Positions 1-12,753 of a stretch of 45,067 bases of DNA are shown here, one piece after another. A program made the translations under genes and the position numbers. The stretch comes from Ophiosphaerella korrae (Eukaryota > Ascomycota > Dothideomycetes > Pleosporales > Phaeosphaeriaceae). Each line of letters begins with the position of its first letter. The first letter of the stretch is position 1. The stretch lies in NCBI GenBank assembly GCA_028456385.1, contig JALNQF010000337.1:1-45067 (forward strand), in the 5' to 3' direction. The notes under the pieces were generated by a model. The model was not told the DNA's origin and searched no databases. It was given only the letters and a program-made list of their open reading frames with translations.

Positions 1-430
1 ACTAGATAGTAAGTATATAGGAACGTTAATAGACCTTTATAGACTATTGTATTTAATCTCTTCTTTACTTCTTATCCTAATAGAGTATTATAACTAATAC
101 TTTAATTAGATTCTTATCTACCTATTAATACTTATATACCTTGTAATACTCTAATAAGAGGCGACTATTAATTAAGTTAAGTAACTATCTTATTTATTAA
201 CCTCGCCTATCTTATAGAAGCTTACTTACTCTTATTACCTTTACTTAGTTCTAAGGTTTTAATATCTATATAAATAGTATAAGTAAAGAAAACTTAAAAA
301 AGGCCTAAATAAAAGGAGATATAAAGAACCTCTAAAATAAGTTAGTAGATAAGTTTACTATTAAATACTTTAAGTACTATAAAAAGAGATACTATACTAA
401 TAAGTACTATAGTAGTAACTCTAACTATAT
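1..430 (+). pseudogene. Chromovirus element Z: 3' part of decayed gag
   Basis: This is the C-terminal part of the nucleocapsid (Gag) protein of a Ty3/gypsy retrotransposon that starts outside the window. A zinc knuckle of the C-x2-C-x4-H-x4-C type lies at 366-407, but its Cys and His codons now read Tyr (TAC/TAT), as expected from G-to-A and C-to-T mutation. The frame is interrupted only by TAA and TAG. A Ser/Asn/Tyr-rich stretch follows. The 5' LTR is not in the window. Confidence 0.7.
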
Positions 431-3400
431 TCTAGTCTATATAAACTAAATAGGAAAAGGCCTAGCCTTATTATTAGCTCTAGGATAGTAAAGTATAGAG
501 TAATTAATATCTTACTAAGTATATAGTATATATATAGTATAGCTTTAGGCTTAAAGCTAGAAATAAAGCTTTAGGTTATTCTAGACTCTTAAGTAGATAT
601 TAGTCTTATTAGTTAGTAGACTATAGTAGAAATAGGACTAAAACTAATCTAAGACACTAAGCTCTCTAGACTAAGCTAGATAGAGGCGTAAAAGTAGAAT
701 ACCTATACTAATTATTAGCTTTAAGTATACCTTACTAATAATAATAAAGTAATACGTAGGTCTAAGATTATAGTATATAGAGTAAATAAAGAGGGAGTAG
801 TACTTCTTCTTAGAAATCCTTTTCTTAAACAAGAAAGGATATAACTTAACTATAGATTATAAAAATAGTATTAGAGATATACCTCTATTACCTAAGTATA
901 GTTATATATAACTAAAGAATTTATAAAGGACCTAGAAGAAATATAAGTAGAACTATACCTACTAGAAGTACTTAAGACTAATATAATTAACTTAGAATAC
1001 AATATACGTATCTATACTATACTTATAGTATAGGAGTTATATATTCTAGACGCTTTATTAGAATACTATAACGTATTTAATAATATTACTATATAGATAC
1101 TACTTTACCTAAAGAACTCTAATTACGCAATCCTATTAATAGAGGGAAAAGAACCTCTTTATAAGCTACTCTATAATCTCTCTATATATAAGCTTAAAGT
1201 ACTTTACGCGTATATAGAGGATACGCTCTATAAGAGCTAGATACGTTATAGTAATAGTCTAGTAGAGGTACTTATCTTTTTTATTCTAAAGAAAGATAGA
1301 GCTTTATACTTCTATATTAACTACTATAGCCTAAACTTAGTTATAGTAAAAGATTAGTACTTACTCCTACTAATTAGAAAGACGCTAAACTACTTATTAG
1401 GTATATAATACTATACTACCTTAGATTTTAAGGATACTTACTATAGGATTAGAATTAAATTAGAAGATAAGTAGAAAACTACTTTCTATACTCGCGATAA
1501 GTATTTTAAATACCTAGTAATACTTTTTAAGCGTATATTAATAAGGCGCTTAGTAGACTCCTAGATTATATCTATATAGTATACCTTAATAATATACTTA
1601 TATATACCTATAGCGATAATATTACGCTATACTAGCGCGCTATCTACTCTATACTAGTAGCACTAAGAAGGGTAGAACTCTTTATAAACTTAAAGAAATA
1701 GACCTTTATATCTAATAAAGTATATTTTCTAAGCTTTATTATTATAAAGTGTAGTATATACACTAAACCTAAGTGTATTAAGACTATTACGTAATAGCTA
1801 GAGTCTATAAGTATTAAAGAACTATAGTTATTCCTAGGTTTTATAAACTTCTACTAAAGATTTATTAAAAGATATACTTATAAAATAACCTCTCTTATAG
1901 ACTTATTAAAAGAGAAGTAAGAATTCTATTAGCTTAGTATAGTATAAAAAGCTTTTAAATAACTAAAAGTATACTTTATAAGTACGCCTATCTTACGCTA
2001 CTATAACCTAGCGCTACCTATTTACTTAGAGATAGATACGTTAACCTTTGCGATCTCTAGGATCTTGTCCTAACTCTACCTAGATAAGAAATAGTATCTA
2101 GTTACCTTTACCTCTAGAAAACTACAAGAAGTAGAATTAAACTATAAAATATATAATACTAAACTTCTTACTATTATTTATAGTTTTAAATAGTAGAGAT
2201 ACTACTTTAAAGGTATATAGTATATAATTTAAGTACTTATAGATTATAATAACCTACGCTTAATATATACTATATATAAGCTAAACCTACGCTAAGTACG
2301 CTAGGCTATATACTTAGGAGCTTTTAATTTTAAGGTAAAATACTAGGCTAGTAAGCTAAATCCTATAGATAGCCCTTTAAGAAGATATAACTACAAGTAA
2401 GAGAACCTATTACTAGTACGCTTATTACTTACTCTCTAGGAAAAATTATAACTAGCGAGCTTAGTAGCTAGAGTAAAGATAACTAGTAGAGTAAGAAGAT
2501 CTATAACTAAGCTAAGCTTAGAAAGCGTATATAAGATATATAGGGCTAGAGACTATAGTACTAAAAGGACTCTTACTACTAGCGCTATAAAATATATACT
2601 ATGCGTACTACGCTTAATAGCTAGAGAGTTAGTTAGTAGTAAACCTATATTAGTAGAGTTTAAAGCCTTTCTAATAACTTTATATAGACTATAGTAAAAA
2701 GACGCGTTTATATAAGTATAAGTAGAGAGTTTAATAAAAGTTAAAAGTACTTAATATAGTAGTAGAGTATAAGTATAGCGCTTAGATAATAAAGAAGTCC
2801 TAAGATATAAAAGTAGAGTGTATGTTCTAGAGAAACCTACTATTAGGTAAGAAATTCTACTCTAGTATTATAACTTATATATAGCTAGCTACTTTAGCGT
2901 ATATAGAACGCTTAAGCTAATTATAAGATACTATTACTAGCTATTAATAGAGTAAGACGTTTAGAAATATATAAAGACTTACGTAATATACTAGTAAAGT
3001 AAAGCGCTAAGGTATAAGTAGTATAGGGAATTATCTCCTTTACTAATCCTAAGTAATATCTTTAAAGAAGTCTCTCTAGACTTTATTATAGGCCTCTTAC
3101 TTTTAAAGGATAGCTTAAGGTACGTATATAATATAATACTAGTAATAGTAGACTACTTATCTAAGATAGCTATCTATATCCTAGTACTTAAAAAGTAAGA
3201 CGTATAATAGTTTATAGAAGTATACTTTAATAATATTATCTTAAACTATAAGATATAAAAAGGTATTATATTAGACTAAAGGTTAATCTTTACTTTAAAA
3301 TTTTTAGTAGAAATATACTACTAACTATAGGTAAAGCGTAGGCTAAGTATAGCTTTCTACCTATAGACTAATAAGTTAACTAAATAATAAAATTAGACTC

Positions 3401-4123
3401 TAGAATAGTATTTAAGAATCTTTATAATAGAAAATTAAGATAATTAAGTTACCTTACTAAAAATAGTACAATTTGTATATAACAACTTAATTTATAAAGG
3501 AATAAAGACAACACCTTTTTACGCTATACTAGGTAAATACCTAATCTTTATATACTTACCTAAAGATAGTAAGCTAGAACAAGAGGTACTAAACACTATT
3601 TAAAGAGTAAAGTATATATATAGCGCGTAAGTAATACTTATAGAGTTTCTATAAAAAGTATAAGTATATTAAGCGTAGTACTATAATAATAAATATAAAC
3701 TAGAAGTCTTTAGAAAAGGAGAGCTAGTTCTACTAAGTATAAAGAACTTAAGCTTTACTTACTAACTATATAAGAAGCTATTAGATAAGTTTATTAGACT
3801 ATTTTAAGTATAAGACGTAGTAAGAATATAGGTATACTACTTACTACTTCTACCTTACTATTATATTTACAACGTATTTTATATTTCTCTCCTTAAGAGA
3901 TAGAAATCTTAATTAGGTATAGAAGATAATACCTAGCTACCTAAAGTAATAGAGGAAAGAGAAGAAGTATAGAAAGTTAAAAGAATCTTAAAGAAATATA
4001 AAAAGAAAAGATAACTAGAGTATCTCTTTAGATAGAAAGGATATAATAAATCCTAAGATATATCGACTTCTACTATAGATTTTAAAGATGTAGATAAACT
4101 ACTTAAAGATTTTAATTTAGCTT
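431..4123 (+). pseudogene. Chromovirus element Z: decayed pol (RT, RNase H, integrase, chromodomain)
   Basis: This is the polyprotein of a Ty3/gypsy chromovirus, which copies RNA into DNA and integrates it. The protease region (about 431-800) is too decayed to place its Asp. Reverse transcriptase shows L-D-F-K-D-T-Y-Y-R-I-R-I at about 1420-1460. Its active-site box near 1590-1610 reads Y-L-N-N instead of Y-L-D-D, after a frame change and an apparent deletion of the P-F-G-L-x-N-A-P block around 1530-1560. RNase H lies at about 1980-2320. Integrase runs from about 2860 to 3600, with its zinc-finger region (His and Cys partly lost) and the S-L-D-F-I-I-G-L core near 3070-3095. A chromodomain follows at about 3935-4110 (V-K-R-I-L-K-K ... 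L-E-Y-L-F-R ... K-G-Y). Internal stops are TAA or TAG. MAGGY-type fungal chromoviruses have this domain order. The element cannot be active. Confidence 0.85.
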
Positions 4124-5726
4124 AAAGTACTCTATAATTAAAATATACGTAGAAAACGTAATTTATATACTTAAAACGCACTTATAGAGTAAATAGCGTA
4201 ATCTAACTTTTAGCTCTATAGCTAGGTATCTATATATATAAAAAATAAATAATTATACTATAAACTATTTCTTCTCTACTTATTAGATAAGCCTAAACTA
4301 CTCTCTACTTACGTCTTACTAACTTTTTAAAAGTAAAATGTTTTAACCCTCTACTTTATTTTCTTCTTCTTCTTCTTCTACCTCTTCTTTTTCTACTTCT
4401 TCTTCTTTACTACTATCTTTATTATTATCTTTATTATTATTAACCTATTCTATAAAAAGGTAGCTATAGTAAGCCTAAAAAGTAGTTAGTATACGCTATA
4501 TAAGTATAGTATAGGTAAATATATAATATAGTAAAGGTAGCTTAAAATCTCTATTAATACTCTAACTAAACCCTACTACTAAGCTATAAGGCTACGCTAT
4601 TTAGTTAAAATAAGCTCTAAAAATTAAGGCGTAGTCGTAAGTATTTAAGTAAGTACTCCTAAGGGAGCACTACTACGAGTAGTAAGGCGCCTATAGTTTA
4701 ATAGCTCTAAGTTAAAGGTACGCTAAGTATAAGTAAGCTTAATACTAGTATAGCGCACCTCTAAGTTAGTCTTAGAAGTAGTAGTATTAGATATAGTAGT
4801 ATTATACGTATTATAAAGCTTATAAAGATAGTTAACATACTTATTAAGTATAGGGGGTACCTATTTATATTAGTTTAAGTGTATACAAGGAGTACGTCTC
4901 TAAAATAGTTACTAAGGCGTAGCTACTACAATTACTAATAGAATAATACTAGTAATAACGCTCTTCTAGCTTATTATATATCTCTTCTTAGTTAATAATA
5001 CTTTAAGTATAGCGTAGGTAAGTAGTATATAAAGTGTTATAATTAGCGCGCTTAGTATCTACGCTCTACTTAAAAGGTAGAGCTTAATAGATATTACTCT
5101 TCTTAATAAATTTTAGGCAAGAATAGTAAACTATAGTAATAATTACTAAACGTATACTATGTATACGTTAAGTATATACTATAGTAGAAAAGAAGATAAG
5201 TAAAACAATTATAAAAGAAAAAATATTTTTTATATAGAGTTTACTAAAAGTAAACGTAATTACGTAAGTAATAATTTTTAACTTATTATTAAAATATAAA
5301 TAAAATATTGTATACAAGTATAACAATAATAATACACCTAATATATAAGTATAACGCGTAAGGTACGCGAATACTCTTTTCTTTGTTTTCCTAAAGGTTT
5401 AGGGTTTTTATTAAGGTTATACTTTAAGAAGCTAGTAAAGATACTAGCTAGAGGGGGAGGCTCTATAATAAGGGTTTATTAAATACTTAAGACTCTTATA
5501 AACTCTAGTATAAGTTAGAGGTAGAGCTAATATACTAAAGATTATAATATTATATAGTTATAATCTAAAGTAAAGCTAGTGCGCTATATAGGCGTATAAA
5601 AGGCTTAATACTTATAAAGAGAGTAAAGTAAGTATTATTCTCTTTTAGATACTAGTAGTACTATTAAATACTATCTATTATCTCTTTACTATCTCCTATA
5701 GCCTATAGCAAGTACTATTGTCTTCT
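4124..5726. other. Decayed repeat DNA between elements Z and A, no gene recognised
   Basis: This is AT-rich, RIP-like sequence. The 3' LTR of element Z should begin here, but I cannot find its partner in the window. On the minus strand, about 5110-4860 reads as a long frame broken only by TAG/TAA, with no domain I recognise. It may belong with the minus-strand frame at 19816-21276, because element A separates the two. Confidence 0.5.
4357..4442. repeat. Pyrimidine-rich (TTC)n / (TTA)n low-complexity tract
   Basis: Runs of TTC/CTT triplets at about 4357-4408 are followed by TTA triplets to 4442. On the minus strand this would read Glu/Lys-rich. It could be a remnant of a polypurine tract or of a repetitive coding region. 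No further function is visible. Confidence 0.7.
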
Positions 5727-6177
5727 AGCTACCTCTTAACAAATCGAGATAGAACTAATTAGTCCTAACTTAGGTACTAACGAAGTATAGGACGAGCGAG
5801 GTAACAACCTTAATTAGGAGACTACTTACAACTAGGACACGTAGTAGTAATCTATAATTACGTACGAATAGATTAAAGTAATCTATAATAACGTATAAAT
5901 AGATTAAAGTAATCTATAGTTACGTGTGTATAGATTAGTAGTAATTAATACTATTGCATAAATAGATTAATACAAGTATATAGTTAATAATATACGTATT
6001 ATTAGGATAGTATTAGTAATTTAATCCTTTAACTATAGAACGCTAATATAAGATAGATGTAAAACATCTTCTATTGTTTATAGTTATTATAGATCCCTAT
6101 ACAAGCTTTTGTTATTACCTTATAATCTACTAATAACCTTTAGGTATTAGGAGTTAACCCTAGTAATACCTGTAATA
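5727..6177 (+). repeat. 5' LTR of element A
   Basis: It matches the 3' LTR at 19359-19815 along its length. The first ~20 bases are diverged and about 5 bp are missing near position 5745, so the start is approximate. Inside are about four ~29-bp direct subrepeats around TAATCTATAATTACGT (about 5848-5975). It ends in CCTGTAATA, the counterpart of CCTATAACA in the 3' copy. Confidence 0.75.
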
Positions 6178-6204
6178 CTTTGCTAATTTAGTTATTGCGA
6201 GAAG

Positions 6205-7340
6205 CGAAGCGTAAGTAGTGTATAGTCTAGCTAACACAATAGTAGAAAGTTTAACTAAGAAAGTAGCTAAAGCACTTATAAGTAGTTATAAGTTAGATAA
6301 TATAGTATAGAAAGATATTAAGAACTATATAAACGACTTATTCTCTAAAAAGGAAGATATAAAGATAGTAATCAATACCTTAGAAACTTAGAATAGAGAA
6401 CTCTAAGAACACGTAAAATAGAACAAGGCGTAGATTAAATCTATTATTAAAAGATAAAACTAAATAGAACTAATTATATAACGCCTAGAGATAAGTGTAA
6501 CAAAGAAACTACTAAAGATACCTATCCTTAAAAAGTTTAATAGAATAAGAGAGAAACTAAGACCCTTTATAGCCTTAGTACAACTCTAGATAGATATACA
6601 AGTACTATACTTTAATATAGAAGAAAGAAGGTAATATATATTAGAATATATCTTAAAGAAAATACAATAAGATAGTTTAAACCCTACTAGACAGATTATA
6701 TAATATACGCCCTAATAACCTAGAAAGATAAGATAAGAGCTATCTTTAGAAGTTACGAATACTTTACTAGACGAATAAGAGTAGTATTTAGGGATATAGA
6801 TGTTACTTAATAAGCTAAAGAATAGTTAGAAAAGCTTATATAGAGCTAGAGTATTCTAGAATACGTATTATAGTTTAAATAACTATTGCAAAACATAGAA
6901 TAGAATAAGTTAGCTTTAATGTTACAATTTAAATAAGGTCTAAACTCGAAAATCTAATACAAAATAATTTATATAGAAAAACTACAAATACTAGAAGCTC
7001 TAAAATAATAGGTAATATAGATTAATAATAACTTTTAGGAATAGAAGAAGAATAAGTATAGAGGTTACACCTAGAATTATAACAAAGGAGACCCTATAAT
7101 CCTTAACGCTAATAAGGATAGAAAGAAAAAGAAGAATAAAGACTTTACGTACTTTAACTATAGTAAACTAGGCTACTACGCAAAGAACTACTAATTAAAG
7201 TTAAAAAAGGATATAGTATATTATAAATACAGGAAACTAGGACACTTTGTAAAAGACTACAAAAGTAAGGACCTAAAGAAAGAAACTTAGTTAAAAATAA
7301 CTAAAAAGAAGAAAGAAGTACTATAAGCACAAGCTAAACC
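6205..7340 (+). pseudogene. Element A gag, decayed
   Basis: This is the capsid/nucleocapsid protein of the retrotransposon. The N-terminal part (from about 6230) and the capsid-like helical region share their frame until about 6680. The frame then shifts once and stays the same to the end of pol. Two tandem CCHC-type zinc knuckles lie at 7150-7191 and 7222-7260. The pattern x-x-G-(H/Y)-(Y/F) is kept, but the Cys codons have become Tyr. Internal stops are TAA or TAG. There is no separate gag stop that can be told from a mutated Gln or Trp codon, so gag and pol were probably one frame. Confidence 0.75.
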
Positions 7341-10300
7341 TTAGGAGAAAGTAGTAGGGAGTAAAGAGGTATAATATACAATACTCTACTAGACCTTTTG
7401 TTATAACAATAACTACTATATACATCTTTCTAGTAAATAGAGAGTAGTATAGTTCCTATAGAAATAGAGATATAGAGTAGCTGCAATAAAAGAAAGAAGA
7501 ATAAAAGCGTAGCTAGAAGAAATAGTATACGTAATAGACTTACTAGTAGAAGATCTAGAAAGGGAAGAGCCCCTAGTACTATTAATCTAGGCTAAAGGAC
7601 TAGCATAAGATAAAGAGACTACTATAGTTACTTCTAAAGAAATAAAGGAAGATAAGAGATAAGTTAATATAAGAGATATAAAGTATACCTAGTTAAATAT
7701 ATATAGCTATAATAGCTATACGACGATAGATACGTTAGAATAAAACAAGAACTAGAAGTTTGTTTAGAAATACTTACTAGTTATAAGTATAGAGAAAGCG
7801 TATAAAAACTAGAAAGAGCGTAATCCTAGAGTAATAAAATTTATAATATTCTAATAATAGATAGAATAATATATAGTTGTAGTAAGTAGAATACTTATAT
7901 AAAAAGAGTAGTAGTACCTTATAAGAAGAACGCGATAGATTAATAAAGCCTATATACTATAAGTACTAGTAATATACTATATCCTAGTAATAAAAAGACT
8001 TAGTAGAGATAGATACTAGGAAGGGGACGATAAGAGAATAGATCTAGAACATCTAGTACACGCTAAAATAGTATAGGTATTATATTTAAATATATATTAC
8101 TACCTATATAGAGAAGAAAAAGTATAAAACTATATATAGCCTAGAAGAAGATAAGACTATATAAAGGTAATCTTTAAAAAAGAAATTAAAGGATAGGAAA
8201 TAATTTAGATCCCTAACGAAGAATACATATTAATTAGACCTAGACCTAAGTTATCTAAAGAATACGTTAAAGGAATATAGCTATAGTATAAGTACGTATT
8301 TAATAAATGTCTAAAACACAAGAATTATAAACGTAAAATAAGATAATAGCCCTAGAAGAATAGATAATTTAAAGAAAGACCTAAGTAAAATAAGCTAGAA
8401 GGTATAAAAAGCCTATATATTACAAAAATAGGTATATACTAAGGAAAGGAAGTACGATTAATAATTAATAGTAGAGCTACAAGAAACTTTATATTAAAGA
8501 AGTTTATAGAAAAACAAGGAATAAGGTATATAACGAAGAAATACCTATAACAGCTAAGTACAATTAAAGGAAAACTATTCTAAGAACCTATTAGGTTTAA
8601 AACAGTACCTTTAACACTAAAATTAGAAGGACTAGAAATTAAGAATATAGTTATAGACATAACAACAATTAATAACAAATAAGATATAATATTAGGTATA
8701 CTATAGTTATAGATAACTAACCTACACATTAATTAGAGAATAGGAGAAATTAACTACTACAAGATAGATACGTTAAAAGCTAATATAAGTACCTATAAAG
8801 GAAAATTCCCTAAAGAATATAAGAAATAGGAAAAACAACTTATAGAACCTAAAGATTACCTTCTAGAATATTAGCTATAGGACCTAGCGATAGACCTAAA
8901 GGAAGATAAAGATATAGGATAGAGCCTAGTCTATAGAAAAATAGAAGAAGAATCTAAGATTAAATAAATATTTATTGAAAAAGCAATTTAAAAGGGATAG
9001 ATATAGGAATCTAAATTATTAGTAGTACACGGCCTTATATTCGTAGATAAAAAGAGAATAAGTAATAAGAGACTTTACGTAGATTTTAGAAAAACTAACG
9101 CAATTATAAATAAAAACTAATACCCCTTACTATAAATAGACAAAATATAGAATAAGCTACAAAAAGCAAAGATCTTTATAAAACTAGATATCTAGAACGC
9201 CTACTACTAGATTAGAATTAAGAAAAGAGATAAATAGAAAATAGTGTTTAGAATATAGTATAGACTATACAAATACTTAGTTATACTGTTTAGTTTAATA
9301 AACGCACTAGTAGTATTCTAGGAAAAGATAAACATAATACTAAGGGAGTACTTAGATATATTTATATTTGTATACCTAGATAACATCCTTATATTCTTAG
9401 AAATAGAGGAATAATACGTGCAACACATATATAAAGTACTAGAGAAACTAGTAGAAAATAAATTATTTCTTAAAATAAGAAAATGCAAGTTCTATATAAA
9501 GGAAACAGACTTCCTTAGATTTATTATTAAACTAGGAAAAATTAAGATTAACCTAGAAAAAATTAGGTTAATTAACAAATAGCTAATACTAAAAAACCTA
9601 AAAGAAGTACAATAATTTTATAGGCTAGCTAATTTCTATAAGAAGTTAATAGTAAGATAGTCTAAAGATATAGAACCTATAACAAGGCTTATAAAGAAAG
9701 ATATACTATTTAAATAGATAAAAGAATATAAAGAGGTATTTAATAAAATTAAGAAGAAGTTTATAAAAAACCTAGTTATTAGAATATATAACCTAGACCT
9801 ACTAGCAATAGTAAAAATAGATATATCTAATTTAGTCTATAGAATAGCACTAATATAGGAAGATAAAAGGACTAAACAAGAATATTTAGTTAAATACTTC
9901 TCTAAGAAGATAAAAATAGTAGAACTTAACTACCTAATCTACGATAAAGAGATACTAGTAATCTATAAAGTATTTAAGTAATAGAAAGTATATTTATAAA
10001 GAGTAAAGTATAGAACAAAGGTTTATATAGATTATAAGAATCTTATAGGATTTATAATAAATAAGGAGCTATTATAATACTATATAAGATAGTAGGAGTT
10101 TCTATTAATATTTAATATAGAAATTATATACACAAAAGAGAAAGATAACTAATTTATAGATACTTTTAGTAGAAGACTAGACTTATAAAAAGAAGTAAGC
10201 GCTATTAGTATAGTTCTAGTTAAGAATAAAGAAGGACACCTAGTCCTAAATATACCTAAAATAGCTATAACACTTAAAAGAACAAGTAGCGAGCTAGACA

Positions 10301-11712
10301 AATAGATTTAGAAGGTAATATAAGAAGTATCTAAAGAAATAAAGAAACTAGAAACTTAAGAAGGATTTACACAAGCCTATAAAAGAATATATATTCTAAA
10401 GAAGATTTAAAGAGAATTTATACGACAATTCTATAAATTACTAGTATATAGATACTAAGGTATTAATAAAATATTAGATAGACTCCTAAGGGACTACTAT
10501 ATTCTAAAGGTAAGATAACTAGTAATAGAAGTACTATAAGACTACACAGAATACTACAAGAATAAATACAATAGATACGCAATATATAGGATACTATAAC
10601 TAGTTAAGATACTAGAATAACTATAGAGAGTTATTACAATAGACTTTATTACAAAGCTACTAAAGTCTAAAGATCTAATATTAGGAATTAAATATAATAG
10701 AATCCTAATAATAGTAGATAAACTTATAAAGTACTTATACTTTAGACTATATAAAGAAAAAAGTAGGATAAAGGTTACTATATACTAGATTCTAGGAACT
10801 ATAATTAGTTAATATAGACTACTAGATAAGATTATTATAGATAGAGATATATAGTTTATATTAAAACTATAGGGAATAATAATAGTATAGTTAGGAATCT
10901 AGTATATAATATTAATAGTATACTACCTATAGATAGATAGATAATTAGAACGTATAAACTAGATAGTAGAATAGTACTTAAGATATTACCTTAATTATAA
11001 CTAGAATAATTAGGTATAACAACTACCTATAGTACAACTAGCATATAATAGCGCAAGGAATATAGTAATAGGAGTATTACTTTTCTTTATAAACTATAGA
11101 TTTAACCCTAATATATATAGAATACTAAGATCTAAAGTATCTTAGTTACTAAAAAGAGAAAACTTTACTAATAGACTTAAAGATATACACGATTAACTAA
11201 GATAAGATATAGAATTCCTATATAATTAAATAGTAAAATACTACAACAAGAAATATAAAGAAAGACCTTAATTTAGAGAGAGAGAAAAAGTATAGTTAGT
11301 ATAAAAAAACATTAAGAGTAAATAACTAAGTCTAAAACTAGATTATATTAAGATAAAACTATATAAAATTAAGAAAGAAATTATACTAGTTATATTTAAA
11401 TTAAAGCTACTAAATAAAATAAAGATATACTTAACGTTCTACGTAACTCTACTAGAACAAGTACTACAAGAAGTAGAACTACTAGTATATAAAGTAGACA
11501 CGTATAGAGAATAAGAAGAATAAAAAGTTAGAAAAATCTTATAGTACTAGTTCTACAAGAAGAGAAACTACTACTTAGTAGAATAGATAGGTATAGATAA
11601 AAAAGGACAACTATAGGAAAAAATATAAGAACTAGAAGATAATCTTAATTACTTTAAGAAACTAGAGGAGTTCTAAAGTTAAAACCCTCTAGAGCGCCTT
11701 GTAGCAAACTAA
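7341..11712 (+). pseudogene. Element A pol, decayed (protease, RT, RNase H, integrase)
   Basis: This is the retrotransposon polyprotein. The aspartic protease motif D-S-G-A-T reads N-S-R-A-T at 8467-8481. RT runs from about 8990 to 9560 with K-L-D-I-x-N-A-Y-Y at about 9181-9207 and the active site Y-L-D-N (second Asp lost) at 9373-9384. RNase H follows at about 9780-10150. Integrase runs from about 10380 to 11200, with a zinc-finger region whose His/Cys are partly Tyr, and core pieces T-I-D-F-I-T-K near 10637 and I-I-I-D-R-D near 10833. One frame is kept from about 6720 to 11700. The checkpoints 7150, 8467, 9373, 10627 and 11647 are all in the same phase, so decay was by substitution rather than indels. 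There is no chromodomain like that of element Z. Confidence 0.85.
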
Positions 11713-12305
11713 GAAAATTAACGTTACTACTACTAGATAGAGAGGCGCTAGGAACGCCTAATATAATAGGAATAGCCTCTACTATAGCTTTAAAATTAAG
11801 CTTAGATTTAATAAGAGTAGCTTACGTAATAGACTTCTTATTATTTAAGGCTTTTGTCTTATAAAGACAAACTAGAAGAGTTTAATTTTTTACCTATATA
11901 CTTAGAATATAATTACGTTCTTTTTTAGCCTTAGCAATCTATCTAGATAGTTTATCTTAAGTATAGTTAATAGCTCTCCCTATTATAGATAAGTATAAAT
12001 GCGCAAGTAAGTATTATTAACCTATATTCTATAAGAGATACGCTAGAAAGATTATAAGACGTATAAGCATTAGCACAAATATACACCTTATAGGCCTTAC
12101 TATATTTTAAAGAAATGTACTCTAGAGGAGGATTTAAAGATTTATAACAAGAACAAGGAAATATAGCTATACTATAACGTAATATATAATTAGCTAACTA
12201 AAGGCGATAAAGAGTAGACTTAGTAGGTATAAGAGAAGATAAGGAACTTTACATTAACGAAGAAACTAGGTTAATAACTCTAGCTCTAAGGTAAGTAAAC
12301 TAAGA
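11654..12305 (-). pseudogene. Element A antisense accessory frame (Cys motif plus charged segment), decayed
   Basis: Between pol and the 3' LTR the minus strand carries a reading frame shared by all five copies of the family. It converges on pol and its stop (11654-11656) overlaps the pol C-terminus. It shows Y-x2-Y-x8-Y in A where some other copies keep Cys, at about 12066-12118. A Lys/Glu/Leu-rich segment, likely helical, follows, ending in L-E-G-F-N-F-R-T-P-L-V-S. Element B interrupts its N-terminal end at 12310. No ATG can be assigned, and RIP would turn ATG into ATA. The function is unknown. Confidence 0.5.
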
Positions 12306-12310
12306 CCTAT
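12306..12310. repeat. Target-site duplication of element B, left copy (CCTAT)
   Basis: CCTAT here is repeated at 19338-19342, directly outside the two LTRs of element B. Five base pairs is the usual duplication for Ty3/gypsy integrases. Confidence 0.85.
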
Positions 12311-12753
12311 TGTAATAGGTTAGTTACTAGGGTCGACTTCCTAGTACCTAAGGGTTGTTAGTAGATTATAAGTTAATAACAAAAGCTTATATAGTAATCT
12401 GTAATAACTGTAAACAATAGAAGATATTTTACAACTGTCTTGTATTAGCGTTCTATAGTTAAAGGATTGAATTACTAATACTATCCTAATAATAGACATT
12501 GTTACTAACTATATACCTATACTTCTTAGCTAGCTTTGTGCTTCGTGTTTACTAAGATCGTAAATTACGAATTTATTACGTGCTTAGCTTTGTGCTTTGT
12601 ATTTGCTAAGATTGTAAATCGCGAATTTATTACGTATCCCTATTATAGTTAGTTTCCTAATCTAGCTCGTTGCCCTATAGGTTATAGGTGTTGTTATCCT
12701 CTATAGCGGGGCTAATTAGCTTAAAAGGGTTTTCTCTTGTTACAACTATAACA
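12311..12753 (-). repeat. 3' LTR of element B (left end)
   Basis: 443 bp, starting TGTAATAGG and ending TGTTACAACTATAACA on the plus strand. It holds two ~54-bp direct subrepeats around GCTTTGTGCTTCGTGTTTAC (about 12529-12640) instead of the 29-bp subrepeats of LTR type A. The part from about 12330 to 12530 is closely shared with the LTRs of A and E. Confidence 0.9.

Noticed and set aside
4860..5110. Assignment of the minus-strand frame to a named transposon family
   Set aside because: No motif could be matched. A name would be a guess.
5722..5726. Target-site duplication for element A (cttct and attct)
   Set aside because: Only the last bases agree, and the 5' LTR start is diverged.
5848..5975. 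CRISPR-like direct repeats in the LTR and the 12-bp satellite
   Set aside because: The repeats are contiguous or degenerate, without unique spacers, and the genome is eukaryotic.
6205..11712. Alternative genetic code with TAA/TAG read as Gln, because this opens frames of several kb
   Set aside because: Stops also fall at expected Trp sites, Cys/His/Asp codons are mutated too, and the transcription factor gene uses a normal code. RIP explains all of it.
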